In this document: piece by piece, positions 1 to 8,126 of the stretch | Position numbering within the stretch: position 1 is the stretch's first letter | Layout: each line of letters starts with the position of its first letter | NCBI GenBank assembly: GCA_035531755.1 | Contig: DATKSK010000072.1 | Location: 1 to 35,515, forward strand | DNA from: Acidimicrobiales bacterium | Lineage (GTDB): Bacteria; Actinomycetota; Acidimicrobiia; Acidimicrobiales; UBA8190 | Reading direction: 5' to 3' | Length of the DNA stretch: 35,515 nucleotides | Made by a program: the position numbers and the translations under genes | The notes under the pieces: model-generated | Seen by the model: only the letters and a program-made list of their open reading frames with translations | What the model was told of the DNA's origin: nothing | The model's database searches: none

Positions 1-4
1 GGCG

Positions 5-436
5 TCAGCCGGGGTCTTGGTAGCGCGCCACCGAGAAGGCGAAAAGCAGCGGGATGTCGAGGGTGAAGACGACCAGCGAGGCGAGCATCGCCCCGAGCAT
101 CGCCCCCCGGGTGTGGTCGAAGATGAAGATGAAGGCCAGCAGTGCGCCGATGCAGCCGTAGGCCAGGAACGTCCAGCCGAAGACGCGCCGGAACACGGTC
201 CAGGCGAAGGGCCGGATCCGGCTCACGATGGCGGCGTTGACGACAAGGAGCACCCCCCCGATGGCGATGAGGGTGGCGGCCGGCCCCCCTGGCGCGGGGC
301 GGGGCAGATGAGCGGCGAGGTAGATCCCGGCGGCGATCACGAAGGCCAGGGTGGCCAGGGCCAGCCCGGCCACGGGGGGCATGGCGCGCTCGGCGCCCGG
401 CACAGCCTGCGTCATGGTGGCGTCGGTGGCGTTCAT
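5..436 (-). CDS. small multi-pass membrane protein, unknown function
   Basis: A 143-residue protein that I do not recognise by family. About four hydrophobic stretches are visible, at roughly residues 22-42, 54-72, 83-107 and 115-135, so it is very likely an inner-membrane protein. The ATG at 436 overlaps the TGA of the upstream gene in an ATGA arrangement, so the two are almost certainly co-translated and may form one complex. The reading frame stays open far upstream of this ATG (to 895), but that part is an Arg/Pro-rich shadow of the neighbouring gene, so the overlapping ATG is preferred. No catalytic motif is visible. Confidence 0.75.
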   Translation of the reverse strand: MNATDATMTQAVPGAERAMPPVAGLALATLAFVIAAGIYLAAHLPRPAPGGPAATLIAIGGVLLVVNAAIVSRIRPFAWTVFRRVFGWTFLAYGCIGALLAFIFIFDHTRGAMLGAMLASLVVFTLDIPLLFAFSVARYQDPG

Positions 437-1047
437 GTCGTAGCCAGCCTGGTCATGATCATCAAGGTTGCCACCTGGAGGGCGCCGGTGATCCCGGCGG
501 TGTAGATGAAGCGGCGCATCAGCCGCCCGATGCGCTCGCCGTTGGGGATCGGCTTCTTCAGCTCGAAGAGCACGGCCAGGTTGGCCGGCTCGAGGAGCCC
601 CAGGGCGATGATGGCCATCACTCCGACGACGATCATCGAGGCCACCACCCAGCCGTGGTGGGTATGGCTGCTCAAGATGAAGCCCTCGTGCCGGGCGAGC
701 TGCCATCCGGCGGCCAGGGTGACGATCACCAGCGTCGGCATGAGCAGGAGCATCTTCGGCATGAACCGGGCGGAGAACTCGACCCGCGCCGGGATCGATA
801 GCCGCCCGAGGATGGGGCCGACGATGAACCCGACGAAGAGGTCGATGCCGGTCCACAGCCCGCCGCCCACGACGTGGAAGAAGTCGAGCGCCCACAGCCG
901 GTTCGAGGCGATGGCTACGACCAGCGCCGCCAGGACCACGGCCACCGCCGGGATGGCGCGCAGCGGGACGATCTGGAAGTCCGGCCTCGGCGCCGCGCCC
1001 GCTCCGGGCGCGGCCCCTGCCGGCGCCTCCACGGTGACGTCGGCCAT
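433..1047 (-). CDS. multi-pass membrane protein, CopD/DUF2269-like in appearance
   Basis: A 204-residue protein with about five transmembrane segments after a short Ala/Pro-rich cytoplasmic N-terminus (residues 1-25). The segment FFHVVGGGLWTGIDLF near residues 56-71, with a histidine followed by a Gly-rich turn, resembles the first helices of CopD or DUF2269-like integral membrane proteins. A further His cluster (SSHTHHG, about 126-132) lies in a loop and could bind metal or haem, but that is inference. A strong ribosome site (AAGGGGGG) lies about 7 bases before the ATG at 1047. The stop overlaps the next gene's start by 4 bases, so the two form an operon. Function unknown. Confidence 0.8.
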   Translation of the reverse strand: MADVTVEAPAGAAPGAGAAPRPDFQIVPLRAIPAVAVVLAALVVAIASNRLWALDFFHVVGGGLWTGIDLFVGFIVGPILGRLSIPARVEFSARFMPKMLLLMPTLVIVTLAAGWQLARHEGFILSSHTHHGWVVASMIVVGVMAIIALGLLEPANLAVLFELKKPIPNGERIGRLMRRFIYTAGITGALQVATLMIMTRLATT

Positions 1048-1276
1048 CTGGTACCCCCCTTCGACGTGCTCCTCGGCGAATTCGGGCTCACACTACGCCT
1101 CGGCGCCGCTCCCGGGCAGGCAAGTGCCGGCCCCCGACCGGGAGACGGCATGACGCTGTCGAAGCGACCGACGACGCGCCGGGGGACCCTCACACGAGCA
1201 GTCGCCCCCGGGTTCGAGAGAGGCTCATCTGCTGGTCGGTTGGTGGACAAGGAACTGGGGCCCTCACCAGGCGTGA

Positions 1277-1295
1277 TGTTGTGTTTCTGACAACA
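1277..1295 (-). terminator. small hairpin just after the tRNA 3' end
   Basis: TGTTGT and ACAACA form a 6-bp stem with a 7-base loop, starting 2 bases past the tRNA-Ser discriminator base on the minus strand. No T-run follows, so it may be a processing or weak termination structure rather than a classical terminator. Confidence 0.3.
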
Positions 1296-1296
1296 G

Positions 1297-1381
1297 CGGA
1301 GGGAGGGGGATTCGAACCCCCGGACCGTTGCCGGTCAAGGCTTTTCAAGAGCCTCGCATTCGTCCGCTCTGCCATCCCTCC
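1297..1381 (-). tRNA. tRNA-Ser (anticodon TGA)
   Basis: On the minus strand the 7-bp acceptor stem GGAGGGA/TCCCTCC closes with discriminator G. The T arm is GGGGG-TTCGAAT-CCCCC. The anticodon stem AGGCT/AGCCT holds the loop CTTGAAA, giving anticodon TGA, which reads UCA and other UCN serine codons. A long variable arm (GACCGGCAACGGTC region) follows the anticodon stem, as expected for a class II serine tRNA. The length is 85 bases. The CCA end is not encoded (the next bases are CTG) and must be added by the CCA-adding enzyme. Confidence 0.95.
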
Positions 1382-1404
1382 CGGGGTCGCACGATACCGC
1401 CGCT

Positions 1405-2364
1405 TCAGGACGGGCGGATCTGCGACCGCAGTGACCGGACCCAGTCGTCGGCGTCGCGCCATGCGGCGTCGGCGCGGGCGCGCACCGCGGGGCCATGCTC
1501 ACCGGCGGCGGGGTAGGAGCCCAGGAACTTCACGCCCGCGAGCTCCGCGTGCAGGACGCGCAGGCAGTCGGCCACGACCTCGTCGGCGACATGCCCTTCG
1601 AGGTCGATCAGAAAACAGTAGTCGCCGAGCCCGCGTTTGGTGGGTCGCGACTCGAGCTTCGTCAGGTTGATGCCGCGCGCCGCGAACTCGCTCAGGATCG
1701 CGTGCAGGCTCCCGGGTCGGTCCTCGCGCTGGAAGCACACGATGCTCGTCTTGTCGTGACCGGTCGGCGCGGGCAGTCCCTTCGACGCCAGCGCCACGAA
1801 GCGCGTCTGATTGTCCGGGTGGTCCTCGACCGCGGCCACGAGGACGTCGAGCCCGTAGAGGTGCGCGGCCAGCTTCGGTGTGAGAGCGGCGGTGTCGCTT
1901 CGGCGTTCCTGCCCGACGATGCGCGCCGCCTCGGCCGTGGAATTCGTCGGCACGACTTCGGCATCGGGGAGCCGCCCTGCGAGGAACCGGCGACACTGTG
2001 CCGTCGCATGGGGGAACGACAGGACCCGCGTGATGGCCCCGAGGTCCGTCCCCGCCGGTCCCGCCAGGTTGATGTGCACGTCGAGGACGACCTCGCGCTG
2101 GATGAGCAGGTCGGCCCCGAAGACCAGGCTGTCCACGGTGATGGGCACGGAGCCCTCGATGGAATTCTCGATCGGGACGAAGGCGAGCGAGGCACGGCCG
2201 CTCCCGACGGCGTCGACCGCTTCGGCCAGGGTGGCGGCCGGGACCACCGACGCCGTGGCGTAGTCGGGCTGGGTGAACAACGCCTCCTCGGTGAAGGTCC
2301 CGGCGGGGCCCAGGAAGACGATGACCTCCTCGCTCGTGGCCTCGCCGGTCGCAGGTGCATCCAT
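1405..2364 (-). CDS. pheA: prephenate dehydratase
   Basis: Converts prephenate to phenylpyruvate, the committed step of phenylalanine synthesis. The 319-residue product has the usual stand-alone layout. The catalytic type-II binding-fold part carries GPAGTFTEEA (19-28), PIENSIEGSV (64-73) and the catalytic NQTRF (185-189). A C-terminal ACT domain (about 205-285) follows, with PGSL (217-220) and ESRP (238-241), the residues that usually bind phenylalanine for feedback inhibition. No chorismate mutase domain is attached, as is common in actinobacteria. The ATG at 2364 is chosen because a TATCCT -10 element ends 7 bases before it, which suggests a leaderless transcript. It is divergent from larB across only 23 bases. 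Confidence 0.96.
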   Translation of the reverse strand: MDAPATGEATSEEVIVFLGPAGTFTEEALFTQPDYATASVVPAATLAEAVDAVGSGRASLAFVPIENSIEGSVPITVDSLVFGADLLIQREVVLDVHINLAGPAGTDLGAITRVLSFPHATAQCRRFLAGRLPDAEVVPTNSTAEAARIVGQERRSDTAALTPKLAAHLYGLDVLVAAVEDHPDNQTRFVALASKGLPAPTGHDKTSIVCFQREDRPGSLHAILSEFAARGINLTKLESRPTKRGLGDYCFLIDLEGHVADEVVADCLRVLHAELAGVKFLGSYPAAGEHGPAVRARADAAWRDADDWVRSLRSQIRPS

Positions 2365-2371
2365 GTGCGGC

Positions 2372-2379
2372 AGGATAGT
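2372..2379. promoter_or_regulatory. overlapping divergent -10 elements for pheA and larB
   Basis: On the minus strand TATCCT (2377-2372) lies 7 bases before the pheA ATG. On the plus strand GATAGT (2374-2379) lies 8 bases before the larB ATG. The two hexamers share four base pairs, so polymerase could presumably serve only one direction at a time. Any -35 regions would fall inside the opposite coding sequences. No good TTGACA match is seen. Confidence 0.45.
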
Positions 2380-2387
2380 GGGCACCC

Positions 2388-3137
2388 ATGGACGAGCCCG
2401 CCCTGCGCCAATTGCTCGACGACGTCCGCTCCGGCGCCGTCGCGCCCGACGATGCCGTGGCGCGCCTGCGCCGCCTTCCCTTCGTGGACCTCGGCTTCGC
2501 CCGCGTCGATCACCACCGGGCGCTGCGCCAACGCGCCTGCGAGGCGGTCTACGGACCGGGGAAGACACCGGAGCAGTGCGCTCGGATCGTGGCCGAGCTG
2601 CTGGCCGAGCCCGCCGACAGCCCGGTGCTGCTCACCCGCGCCGACCCCGCGCAGGTGGCGGCCGCGCTCGAGGCCTCGCCCGGCGGGGAGGTGACGACGC
2701 CCGGGACGCTCGCCACGGTGTGCTGGCGCCCGGCGCCTCGTCGCACCGGGCGGGTGATGGTCATCACCGCCGGCACCGCCGACCTCCCCGTGGCCGAGGA
2801 GTGCACCGCCGTCCTGCGGGCGTTCGGGTTCGCCCCCGCCCTGGTGACCGACTGCGGGGTGGCAGGGGTGCACCGGGTCCTGGCGTCGGTCGACGAGCTG
2901 GCCGATGCCGATGCCGTGGTGGTGGTGGCCGGCATGGAAGGGGCACTCGCCAGCCTGGTGGCCGGCATCACCGGCGCGCCGGTCGTGGCCGTGCCCGTCT
3001 CCACGGGGTACGGGGCCGCGCTCGAGGGCGTCACCGCCCTGCTCGCCATGCACGCGTCGTGCGCCGCCGGCCTGACGGTCGTCGGCATCGACAACGGTTT
3101 CGGTGCGGCGTGCGCCGTGGCCCGGATGCTCCCGTGA
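2388..3137 (+). CDS. larB: nickel-pincer cofactor biosynthesis protein LarB
   Basis: LarB carboxylates the pyridinium ring of nicotinic acid adenine dinucleotide and releases AMP, the first step in making the nickel-pincer nucleotide used by lactate racemase and related enzymes. The 249-residue protein has the LarB N-terminal region (FVDLGFARVDHHR, 32-44; YGPGKTPEQ, 55-63). It also has the AIR-carboxylase-like C-terminal domain with ITAGTADLPVAEE (126-138), AGMEGALASL (181-190), PVSTGYGAALEG (203-214) and HASCAAG (222-228), which includes a likely functional cysteine. Its TGA overlaps the GTG of larC, so the two are translationally coupled. Confidence 0.95.
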   Translation: MDEPALRQLLDDVRSGAVAPDDAVARLRRLPFVDLGFARVDHHRALRQRACEAVYGPGKTPEQCARIVAELLAEPADSPVLLTRADPAQVAAALEASPGGEVTTPGTLATVCWRPAPRRTGRVMVITAGTADLPVAEECTAVLRAFGFAPALVTDCGVAGVHRVLASVDELADADAVVVVAGMEGALASLVAGITGAPVVAVPVSTGYGAALEGVTALLAMHASCAAGLTVVGIDNGFGAACAVARMLP

Positions 3138-4450
3138 CCCTGCCGACCCCGGCGTCTTCTCCGTCGTCGTCCTTGCTGCCATGGGCGCCCGACGAGGAGG
3201 GGCCACAGCCGCGCACGCTGGCGTGGTTCCACTGCTTCGCCGGCATCGCCGGCGACATGGCGCTCGGGAGCCTTCTCGACGCCGGCGCCGATCTCAGCGA
3301 GGTGCTCACGCTCCTGCGCCGCATGCCCGTGGGGGGGTGGAGCCTGCGGGCCGAGCCCGTGCTCCGGGCAGGCATCGCGGCGACGCGTGCCGTGGTGGAG
3401 GTCACCGACGACGTCGTCGTGCGGACGCACGCGCACATCGTGGGGCTCGTCGAGGAGGCGCGCCTGCCGCCTCGGGTCGCCCGTCGCGCCCTCGTCACGT
3501 TCGCGGCACTGGCCGATGTCGAGGGACGCCTCCACCGGCGGCCGCCGGGGCAGGTGCACTTCCACGAGGTCGGCTCGCACGACGCCATCGTCGACGTGGT
3601 CGGCACGGCCGCCGCGCTCGAGGTCCTCGGGGTCGACGAGGTGGCGGCCTCACCCGTGGCGACGGGCCTGGGGACGGTCAGGAGTGCGCACGGCTTGCTC
3701 CCCAACCCCTCGCCGGCGGTGGTCCGGCTGCTCCGGGGCATTCCCACCTGGGGCCGTGACCTCCCGGTGGAGCTCACGACGCCGACGGGCGCCGCCATCG
3801 TGGCTGCGCTGGCCGGGCAATTCGGGCCGCTGCCTCCGATGCGCATCGCCGCCACGGGCTTCGGCGCGGGGGCCCACGAGCTCGACGGCCTCCCCAACTG
3901 CACCCAGGTGGTCGTGGGTACGGCGGTGGCCCGTCCCCCTGCTCAGGGCCAACCCGTCGTGCTGCTCGAGGCCAACCTCGACGACGCCACCGGGGAGGTC
4001 CTGGCGCATGCCGTCGAGGCGATCATGACGGCGGGAGCGCACGACGCGTGGATCACGCCCGTGCTGATGAAGAAGGGCCGGCCGGGGCACACCGTCAGCG
4101 CCCTCGCAGACCCTGCCCTCGCCGACGCCGTGCGGGCCGTGCTGCAGGAGGAGACGGGCACCCTCGGCGTCCGCGGCGCGGTCCTCGAGCGTTGGCCCGT
4201 CACCCGGGAGACGGCCAGCGTCGAGATCGACGGTGTGCGCGTCGGCGTGAAGGTCAGCCCCGGCCGGGTGAAAGCCGAGCAACGAGACGCCGCCCGGGCC
4301 GCCGCCGCGAGCGGCCGGCCCCTGCGCGACGTGCTCTTCCGGGCGGAGGCCACCTGGCGGTCCCGCGCAGACGATCCCCAGGGTGGTCACGACGGGTCGC
4401 CGCCGGGGCCCGTTCCGACCGTGCCGCCCGAGCGCCCCGCACCCGCCTAG
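3134..4450 (+). CDS. larC: nickel-pincer cofactor nickel insertase LarC (single ORF)
   Basis: LarC is the CTP-dependent cyclometallase that inserts nickel into the pincer cofactor. The 438-residue frame begins with a GTG at 3134 that overlaps the larB stop (GTGA). The family signature FHCFAGIAGDMALGSLLDAG lies at residues 32-51, VHFHEVGSHDA at 141-151, and an ELTTPTGAA segment near 213-221. In Lactobacillus plantarum LarC is made from two frames joined by programmed frameshifting; here one continuous frame covers both parts. The last 25 residues are Pro/Gly-rich and look disordered. No larA or larE gene is in the window, so the enzyme served by the cofactor is not identified here. Confidence 0.94.
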   Translation: MTLPTPASSPSSSLLPWAPDEEGPQPRTLAWFHCFAGIAGDMALGSLLDAGADLSEVLTLLRRMPVGGWSLRAEPVLRAGIAATRAVVEVTDDVVVRTHAHIVGLVEEARLPPRVARRALVTFAALADVEGRLHRRPPGQVHFHEVGSHDAIVDVVGTAAALEVLGVDEVAASPVATGLGTVRSAHGLLPNPSPAVVRLLRGIPTWGRDLPVELTTPTGAAIVAALAGQFGPLPPMRIAATGFGAGAHELDGLPNCTQVVVGTAVARPPAQGQPVVLLEANLDDATGEVLAHAVEAIMTAGAHDAWITPVLMKKGRPGHTVSALADPALADAVRAVLQEETGTLGVRGAVLERWPVTRETASVEIDGVRVGVKVSPGRVKAEQRDAARAAAASGRPLRDVLFRAEATWRSRADDPQGGHDGSPPGPVPTVPPERPAPA

Positions 4451-4506
4451 TAGCCCTTGGTCGGTCCGGGTGAGCGGTCCCCGGCCCGGGCGCCGGCGGA
4501 CGCCGG

Positions 4507-4512
4507 TACCGT
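4507..4512 (+). promoter_or_regulatory. -10-like element TACCGT, 8 bases before an ATG
   Basis: TACCGT fits TANNNT and sits 8 bases before the start at 4521, with no ribosome site in between. This fits a leaderless transcript. Confidence 0.35.
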
Positions 4513-4520
4513 GGGTTGCG

Positions 4521-4910
4521 ATGGACGGATCCGTGCCTCGCGATCAGCAGGAGCCTCCCGACGATCCCGAGGCGTGGACCCACGAGCAGTGGATCACCTG
4601 GCTCGAGGCGACCGACGATCCCGACGAGGGCGCGGCCCGCCGCGGTGCCGGTGGGCGGCGCTGGCGTGACCGGCGCCCGGCCGGCGTTCTCGGGGCCGCC
4701 ATGCTCGGCCTGCGCGACGCCATCTACGGCCGGCCCGACGACGAGGTCGTGATCGTGGCCGACGCCGGCGGTGACCCACCCGGCGACGACCTGCACGAGG
4801 TCCACCTCGACCTCGAGCACCCCGAGCGGTCCGAGGTGGTGGTACGCCGCCGCCGGCCGCCCGAAGCGGGGGAGGGGGCGTCGCATGTGGGCGACGAGGT
4901 GCAGCGGTAG
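4521..4910 (+). CDS. small acidic conserved-looking protein, unknown function
   Basis: A 129-residue protein that I cannot assign. The N-terminal third is acidic and Trp-rich (AWTHEQWITWLEATDD, residues 17-32). It is followed by a basic patch (RRGAGGRRWRDRRP) and then by GAAMLGLRDAIYGRPDDEVV. The C-terminal part has alternating hydrophobic and acidic residues (DLHEVHLDLEHPERSEVVV), as in a beta-hairpin domain. There is no signal peptide or membrane segment. It follows larC by 70 bases but probably has its own leaderless promoter. The ordered amphipathic C-terminal segment favours a real gene over a chance frame. Confidence 0.65.
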   Translation: MDGSVPRDQQEPPDDPEAWTHEQWITWLEATDDPDEGAARRGAGGRRWRDRRPAGVLGAAMLGLRDAIYGRPDDEVVIVADAGGDPPGDDLHEVHLDLEHPERSEVVVRRRRPPEAGEGASHVGDEVQR

Positions 4911-5076
4911 CCGCCGACGAAGGTCGAGCGGCGTCGGTGCGTCGACCGCCAGGGTGAATTTCCTCGATGTCCTCCGGGCCCATCCCCTCCATTCGGTCGA
5001 TCCCCCCGCCGTCGTAGGGGCGACCCCGGCGACGTCGCGCGCCGGCCGCGTGGGCCGCGTCCCGCAAGCGACGGCC

Positions 5077-5082
5077 TAGCCT
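5077..5082 (+). promoter_or_regulatory. -10-like element TAGCCT, 8 bases before an ATG
   Basis: TAGCCT lies 8 bases before the start codon at 5091, with no Shine-Dalgarno sequence between them. It is part of the leaderless pattern seen across the window. Confidence 0.45.
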
Positions 5083-5090
5083 GCGGGGCG

Positions 5091-5888
5091 ATGGTGGCGT
5101 GGGTGGGGACCTCGGGTTGGCAGTATGCGCACTGGCGAGGCGGCTTCTATCCCTCCGGCGTTCCCCAGGCACGGTGGCTCGAGTACTACGCGGCCCGGTT
5201 CCGGACCGTCGAGGTGAACTCCGCCTTCTACCGACTGCCCGAGGCGTCCACCGTCGAGAACTGGGGGCACAGGACCCCCGACGACTTCGTGCTGGCGATG
5301 AAGGCGAGCCGCTACCTGACCCATGTCCGCAGGCTCCGCGAGCCCGCCGGCCCGGTGTCGCTGCTCCTCGACCGGGCCCGGCACCTCGGCGCCAAGCTCG
5401 GTCCGGTCCTCGTCCAGCTACCCGCCACCTTCCAGGTCGACGCCGCCGCCCTCCGGGACACGTTGGCCCAGTTCCCGACGGACGTGCGCGTCGCCTTCGA
5501 ACCCCGGCACGACTCCTGGTACACCGACGAGGTGGCGGACGTCCTGTCCACGAGCGGCGCCGCGCTCTGTTGGAGTGACGCACCCGGGAGGCGTTCCCCG
5601 CAGTGGCGCACCGCCGACTGGGGATACGTCCGCTTCCACCAGGGCCGCGCCCACCCGGCGCCGTGCTATGGCCGGGCCGCGTTGCATTCGTGGGCGGAGC
5701 GGATCGCCGGCGTGTTCGAGCCGTCCGAGGATGTGTTCGCCTACTTCAACAACGACGGCTGCGGGTGTGCACTGCGCGACGCCCGTCGATTCGCGCTCGC
5801 CGCCGGCAAGGTCGGGCTCCGCCCCACGCGTGTCCCCACGGCGCGCGACGTGCAGGGGTGCGGGACGGAGGGATGGTCGACACGCTGA
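5091..5888 (+). CDS. DUF72 (YecE-like) domain protein
   Basis: A 265-residue protein of the DUF72/YecE family, a TIM-barrel fold of unknown biochemical role. The hallmarks are the start VGTSGWQYAHWRGGFYP (5-21), EVNSAFYRLP (41-50), the FVLAMKASRYLTH strand (about 66-78), FEPRHDSWY (135-143) and the C-terminal AYFNND segment (217-222). The length is close to that of the family. It is transcribed towards the PHP gene, whose stop lies 48 bases downstream on the other strand. The family assignment is firm, but the function is unknown. Confidence 0.92.
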   Translation: MVAWVGTSGWQYAHWRGGFYPSGVPQARWLEYYAARFRTVEVNSAFYRLPEASTVENWGHRTPDDFVLAMKASRYLTHVRRLREPAGPVSLLLDRARHLGAKLGPVLVQLPATFQVDAAALRDTLAQFPTDVRVAFEPRHDSWYTDEVADVLSTSGAALCWSDAPGRRSPQWRTADWGYVRFHQGRAHPAPCYGRAALHSWAERIAGVFEPSEDVFAYFNNDGCGCALRDARRFALAAGKVGLRPTRVPTARDVQGCGTEGWSTR

Positions 5889-5936
5889 CGCGCGTCGCCA
5901 CCGGCTGCGTAGACGGCCGCGCCGCTCGGCCGCACG

Positions 5937-6953
5937 CTATCCGGAGTGCCCCGCCGTCCACTGCAGCAGCTGCGCCTCCGGCCAGGTGTTCACGATGCGG
6001 TCGGGCGGGACGTCGGCGTCCGCCGCCTTGCGGCAACCGTTGCCGAGCCATTCGAGCTGCCCCGGGGCGTGCGCGTCGGTGTCGATCGACACCAGACATC
6101 CCGCCGCCACCGCCAGGCGGAGCAGGGGGTCGGGAGGGTCGAGGCGCTCCGGCCGTGCGTTGATCTCGACCGCGGTGCCGGTCCGGGCGCACGCCTCGAA
6201 CACCGCGGCGTGGTCGAACTGCGACTCCGGCCGGCCCCGGCCCACGACGATGCGGCCGGTGCAGTGCCCCAGGATGTCGGTGTGGGGGCTCTCGATGGCC
6301 GCAACCATGCGCCGGGTCATCTGGGCGCCGTCCATCTTCAGCTTCGAGTGCACGCTGGCCACGACGACGTCGAGCCGGGCCAGGAGCTCGGGGTCCTGGT
6401 CGAGCGATCCGTCCTCGAGGATGTCGACCTCGATCCCGGTGAGGACGCGGAACGGGGCCAGGTGGGCGTTGACGGCCTCGACCACCTCGAGCTGGCGCAG
6501 GAGCCGCTCGGCGTCGAGCCCGTGGGCGACCGTCAGGCGCGGGCTGTGGTCCGTGAGCACCATGTACTCGTGGCCGAGCGCGGCGGCGGCCTCCGCCATC
6601 TCGGGGATGGGGCTTCCCCCGTCGGACCAGTCGGAGTGGCTGTGGCAGTCGCCGCGCAGGAGGCTGCGCAGCACGGCGGCCTGGCCGTCGAGGACGGGTC
6701 GGGGCTCGTCCTCCAGCTGGCGGAGGTAGGACGGCACGTCGCCGGCGACGGCCTCGCTGATCACCCGGGCCGTGGTGTCACCCACTGCGGGCAGGTCGGT
6801 GAGGCGACGCACGCCGGCCAGCTGCGCCAGGCGGGCCGGATCGGTCTCGTCGACGGTGGCGGCCGCATGCCGGAAAGCCCTGACCTTGTAGGACTCGGCA
6901 CGGTCGGCCTCGAGCAGATAGGCGATCCGGCGCAGCGCGGCGGCAGGGTCCAC
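5937..6953 (-). CDS. PHP-domain metal-dependent phosphoesterase with N-terminal helix-hairpin-helix region
   Basis: A 338-residue protein that resembles the C-terminal half of bacterial family X DNA polymerases. A short helical/HhH-like segment (residues 1-80, with LTDLPAVGDTTARVI at 51-65) precedes a PHP domain. The PHP metal ligands are in DCHSHSDWSDGG (H104, H106), LTDHS (D135, H136), TGIEVDIL, VASVHSK, DILGHCTG and DTDAHAP. It probably acts as a phosphatase or nuclease in DNA repair. The GTG at 6953 is chosen because TAGCCT lies 7 bases before it and homologues begin at this point; a longer frame would overlap the start of the divergent polymerase gene. Its next-door neighbours are DNA-repair genes. 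Confidence 0.9.
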   Translation of the reverse strand: MDPAAALRRIAYLLEADRAESYKVRAFRHAAATVDETDPARLAQLAGVRRLTDLPAVGDTTARVISEAVAGDVPSYLRQLEDEPRPVLDGQAAVLRSLLRGDCHSHSDWSDGGSPIPEMAEAAAALGHEYMVLTDHSPRLTVAHGLDAERLLRQLEVVEAVNAHLAPFRVLTGIEVDILEDGSLDQDPELLARLDVVVASVHSKLKMDGAQMTRRMVAAIESPHTDILGHCTGRIVVGRGRPESQFDHAAVFEACARTGTAVEINARPERLDPPDPLLRLAVAAGCLVSIDTDAHAPGQLEWLGNGCRKAADADVPPDRIVNTWPEAQLLQWTAGHSG

Positions 6954-6960
6954 GCTGCAG

Positions 6961-6966
6961 AGGCTA
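6961..6966 (-). promoter_or_regulatory. -10-like element TAGCCT, 7 bases before a GTG
   Basis: On the minus strand TAGCCT ends 7 bases before the GTG at 6953. It supports both the start choice and leaderless expression of the PHP gene. Confidence 0.45.
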
Positions 6967-7035
6967 TCGAGCGCCCGACCGGTCGGGCGCCGGGCAGAGA
7001 CCCTCCACGGGGCCGATCCGTGCCACCATCGACCC

Positions 7036-8055
7036 ATGGCAGCCGGGCCCCCCACCATCGCCCTCGAGGTGGACGGGCACACCGTCAAGGTCTCCAACCC
7101 GGACAAGGTGTTCTTCTCGGCTCGGGGCGAGACGAAGCTGGACCTCGTCCGGTACTACTTCGCCGTCGGGCCCGGTGCCCTGCGCGGCGTGTACGAGCGC
7201 CCGACCGTCCTGAAGCGCTACCCCGACGGCGCCGAGGGGCCGTTCTTCTACCAGAAGCGTGTGCCTGCGTCCCGGCCGCCGTGGTTGGAGACGGTCACGG
7301 TGAGCTTCCCGAGCGGGCGCCACGCCGAGGAGCTGTGCCCGACGGGCGTGGCGCACATCCTGTGGGCCGTGAACCTCGGGTGCCTCGACCTCAACCCCTG
7401 GCCCGTGCGGCGCGCCGACGTCGACCATCCCGACGAGCTGCGTGTCGACCTCGACCCGCAGCCCGACGTCCCGTTCGAGGCGGTTCGACAGGTGGCACTC
7501 GAGGCCCGCGCCGTGCTCGAGGAGCACGGCCTCGTGGGTTTTCCCAAGACATCGGGGTCGCGCGGCATCCACGTCAACGTCCCCATCGAGCCGCGCTGGA
7601 CGTTCACGGAGGTCCGGCGCGCCGCGCTGGCCCTGGCGCGCGAGCTCGAGCGCCGCATGCCGGGCGTCGCCACCTCGGCGTGGTGGAAGGAAGAGCGGGG
7701 GCGGCGGGTGTTCGTCGACTACAACCAGAACGCCCGGGACCGGACGGTGGCGTCGGCGTACTCCGTCCGCGCCAACCCCGAGGGCCGGGTGTCGTGCCCC
7801 GTCGAATGGGACGAGGTCGCCGACGTCGACCCCGGCGACCTCACCATCGCCACGGTGCCGGCGCGCTTCGGGACCGTCGGCGACCCCGCGGCCGCCATCG
7901 ACGAGCGGCGCGGCGACCTGGGCCTGCTGCTCGAGCTGTCGCACCGCGACGAGGCCGGGGGGCTCGGTGACGCCCCCTGGCCACCGCACTTCGCCAAGCA
8001 GCGCGGGGAGCCGCATCGGGCGGCGCCGAGTCGCTCGCGTCGCCCGGGGGGCTGA
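7036..8055 (+). CDS. LigD-type primase-polymerase (stand-alone PolDom)
   Basis: An archaeo-eukaryotic primase-superfamily polymerase, the type that fills gaps or adds ribonucleotides during bacterial non-homologous end joining. The 339-residue product contains NPDKVFF (21-27), the catalytic DLD pair (D138, D140 in VDLDPQPDVPF), FPKTSGSRGIHV (about 169-180) and the third aspartate D228 in FVDYNQNARDRTVASAYS. No ligase or phosphoesterase domain is fused; the ligase is a separate, convergent gene just downstream. The last 20 residues are Arg/Pro-rich. No Ku gene is in the window. The ATG at 7036 has no clear ribosome site. Confidence 0.93.
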   Translation: MAAGPPTIALEVDGHTVKVSNPDKVFFSARGETKLDLVRYYFAVGPGALRGVYERPTVLKRYPDGAEGPFFYQKRVPASRPPWLETVTVSFPSGRHAEELCPTGVAHILWAVNLGCLDLNPWPVRRADVDHPDELRVDLDPQPDVPFEAVRQVALEARAVLEEHGLVGFPKTSGSRGIHVNVPIEPRWTFTEVRRAALALARELERRMPGVATSAWWKEERGRRVFVDYNQNARDRTVASAYSVRANPEGRVSCPVEWDEVADVDPGDLTIATVPARFGTVGDPAAAIDERRGDLGLLLELSHRDEAGGLGDAPWPPHFAKQRGEPHRAAPSRSRRPGG

Positions 8056-8078
8056 GGACCCAAGCCATTGCCCGGGAC

Positions 8079-8126
8079 GGGGTCACGCCCGGGTCCGGGT
8101 CAGGCCCGGGCCGGGGTCACGCCCGG
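8079..8126. repeat. 14-bp direct repeat flanking a GC hairpin between convergent genes
   Basis: GGGGTCACGCCCGG occurs at 8079-8092 and 8113-8126. Between the copies, TCCGGG and CCCGGG can form a 6-bp stem (one T-G pair) at 8094-8110. The region lies between the ends of the polymerase and ligase genes, and the second copy contains the ligase stop codon. It could act as a bidirectional terminator, although no T-run is present. Confidence 0.4.

Noticed and set aside
1297-1381. Integration site at the tRNA-Ser gene
   Set aside because: No duplicated tRNA 3' end, integrase or mobile gene is found nearby.
2273-3133. N-terminal extension of LarC
   Set aside because: The upstream in-frame part is the out-of-frame shadow of larB. 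LarC homology begins just after the GTG at 3134, which overlaps the larB stop.
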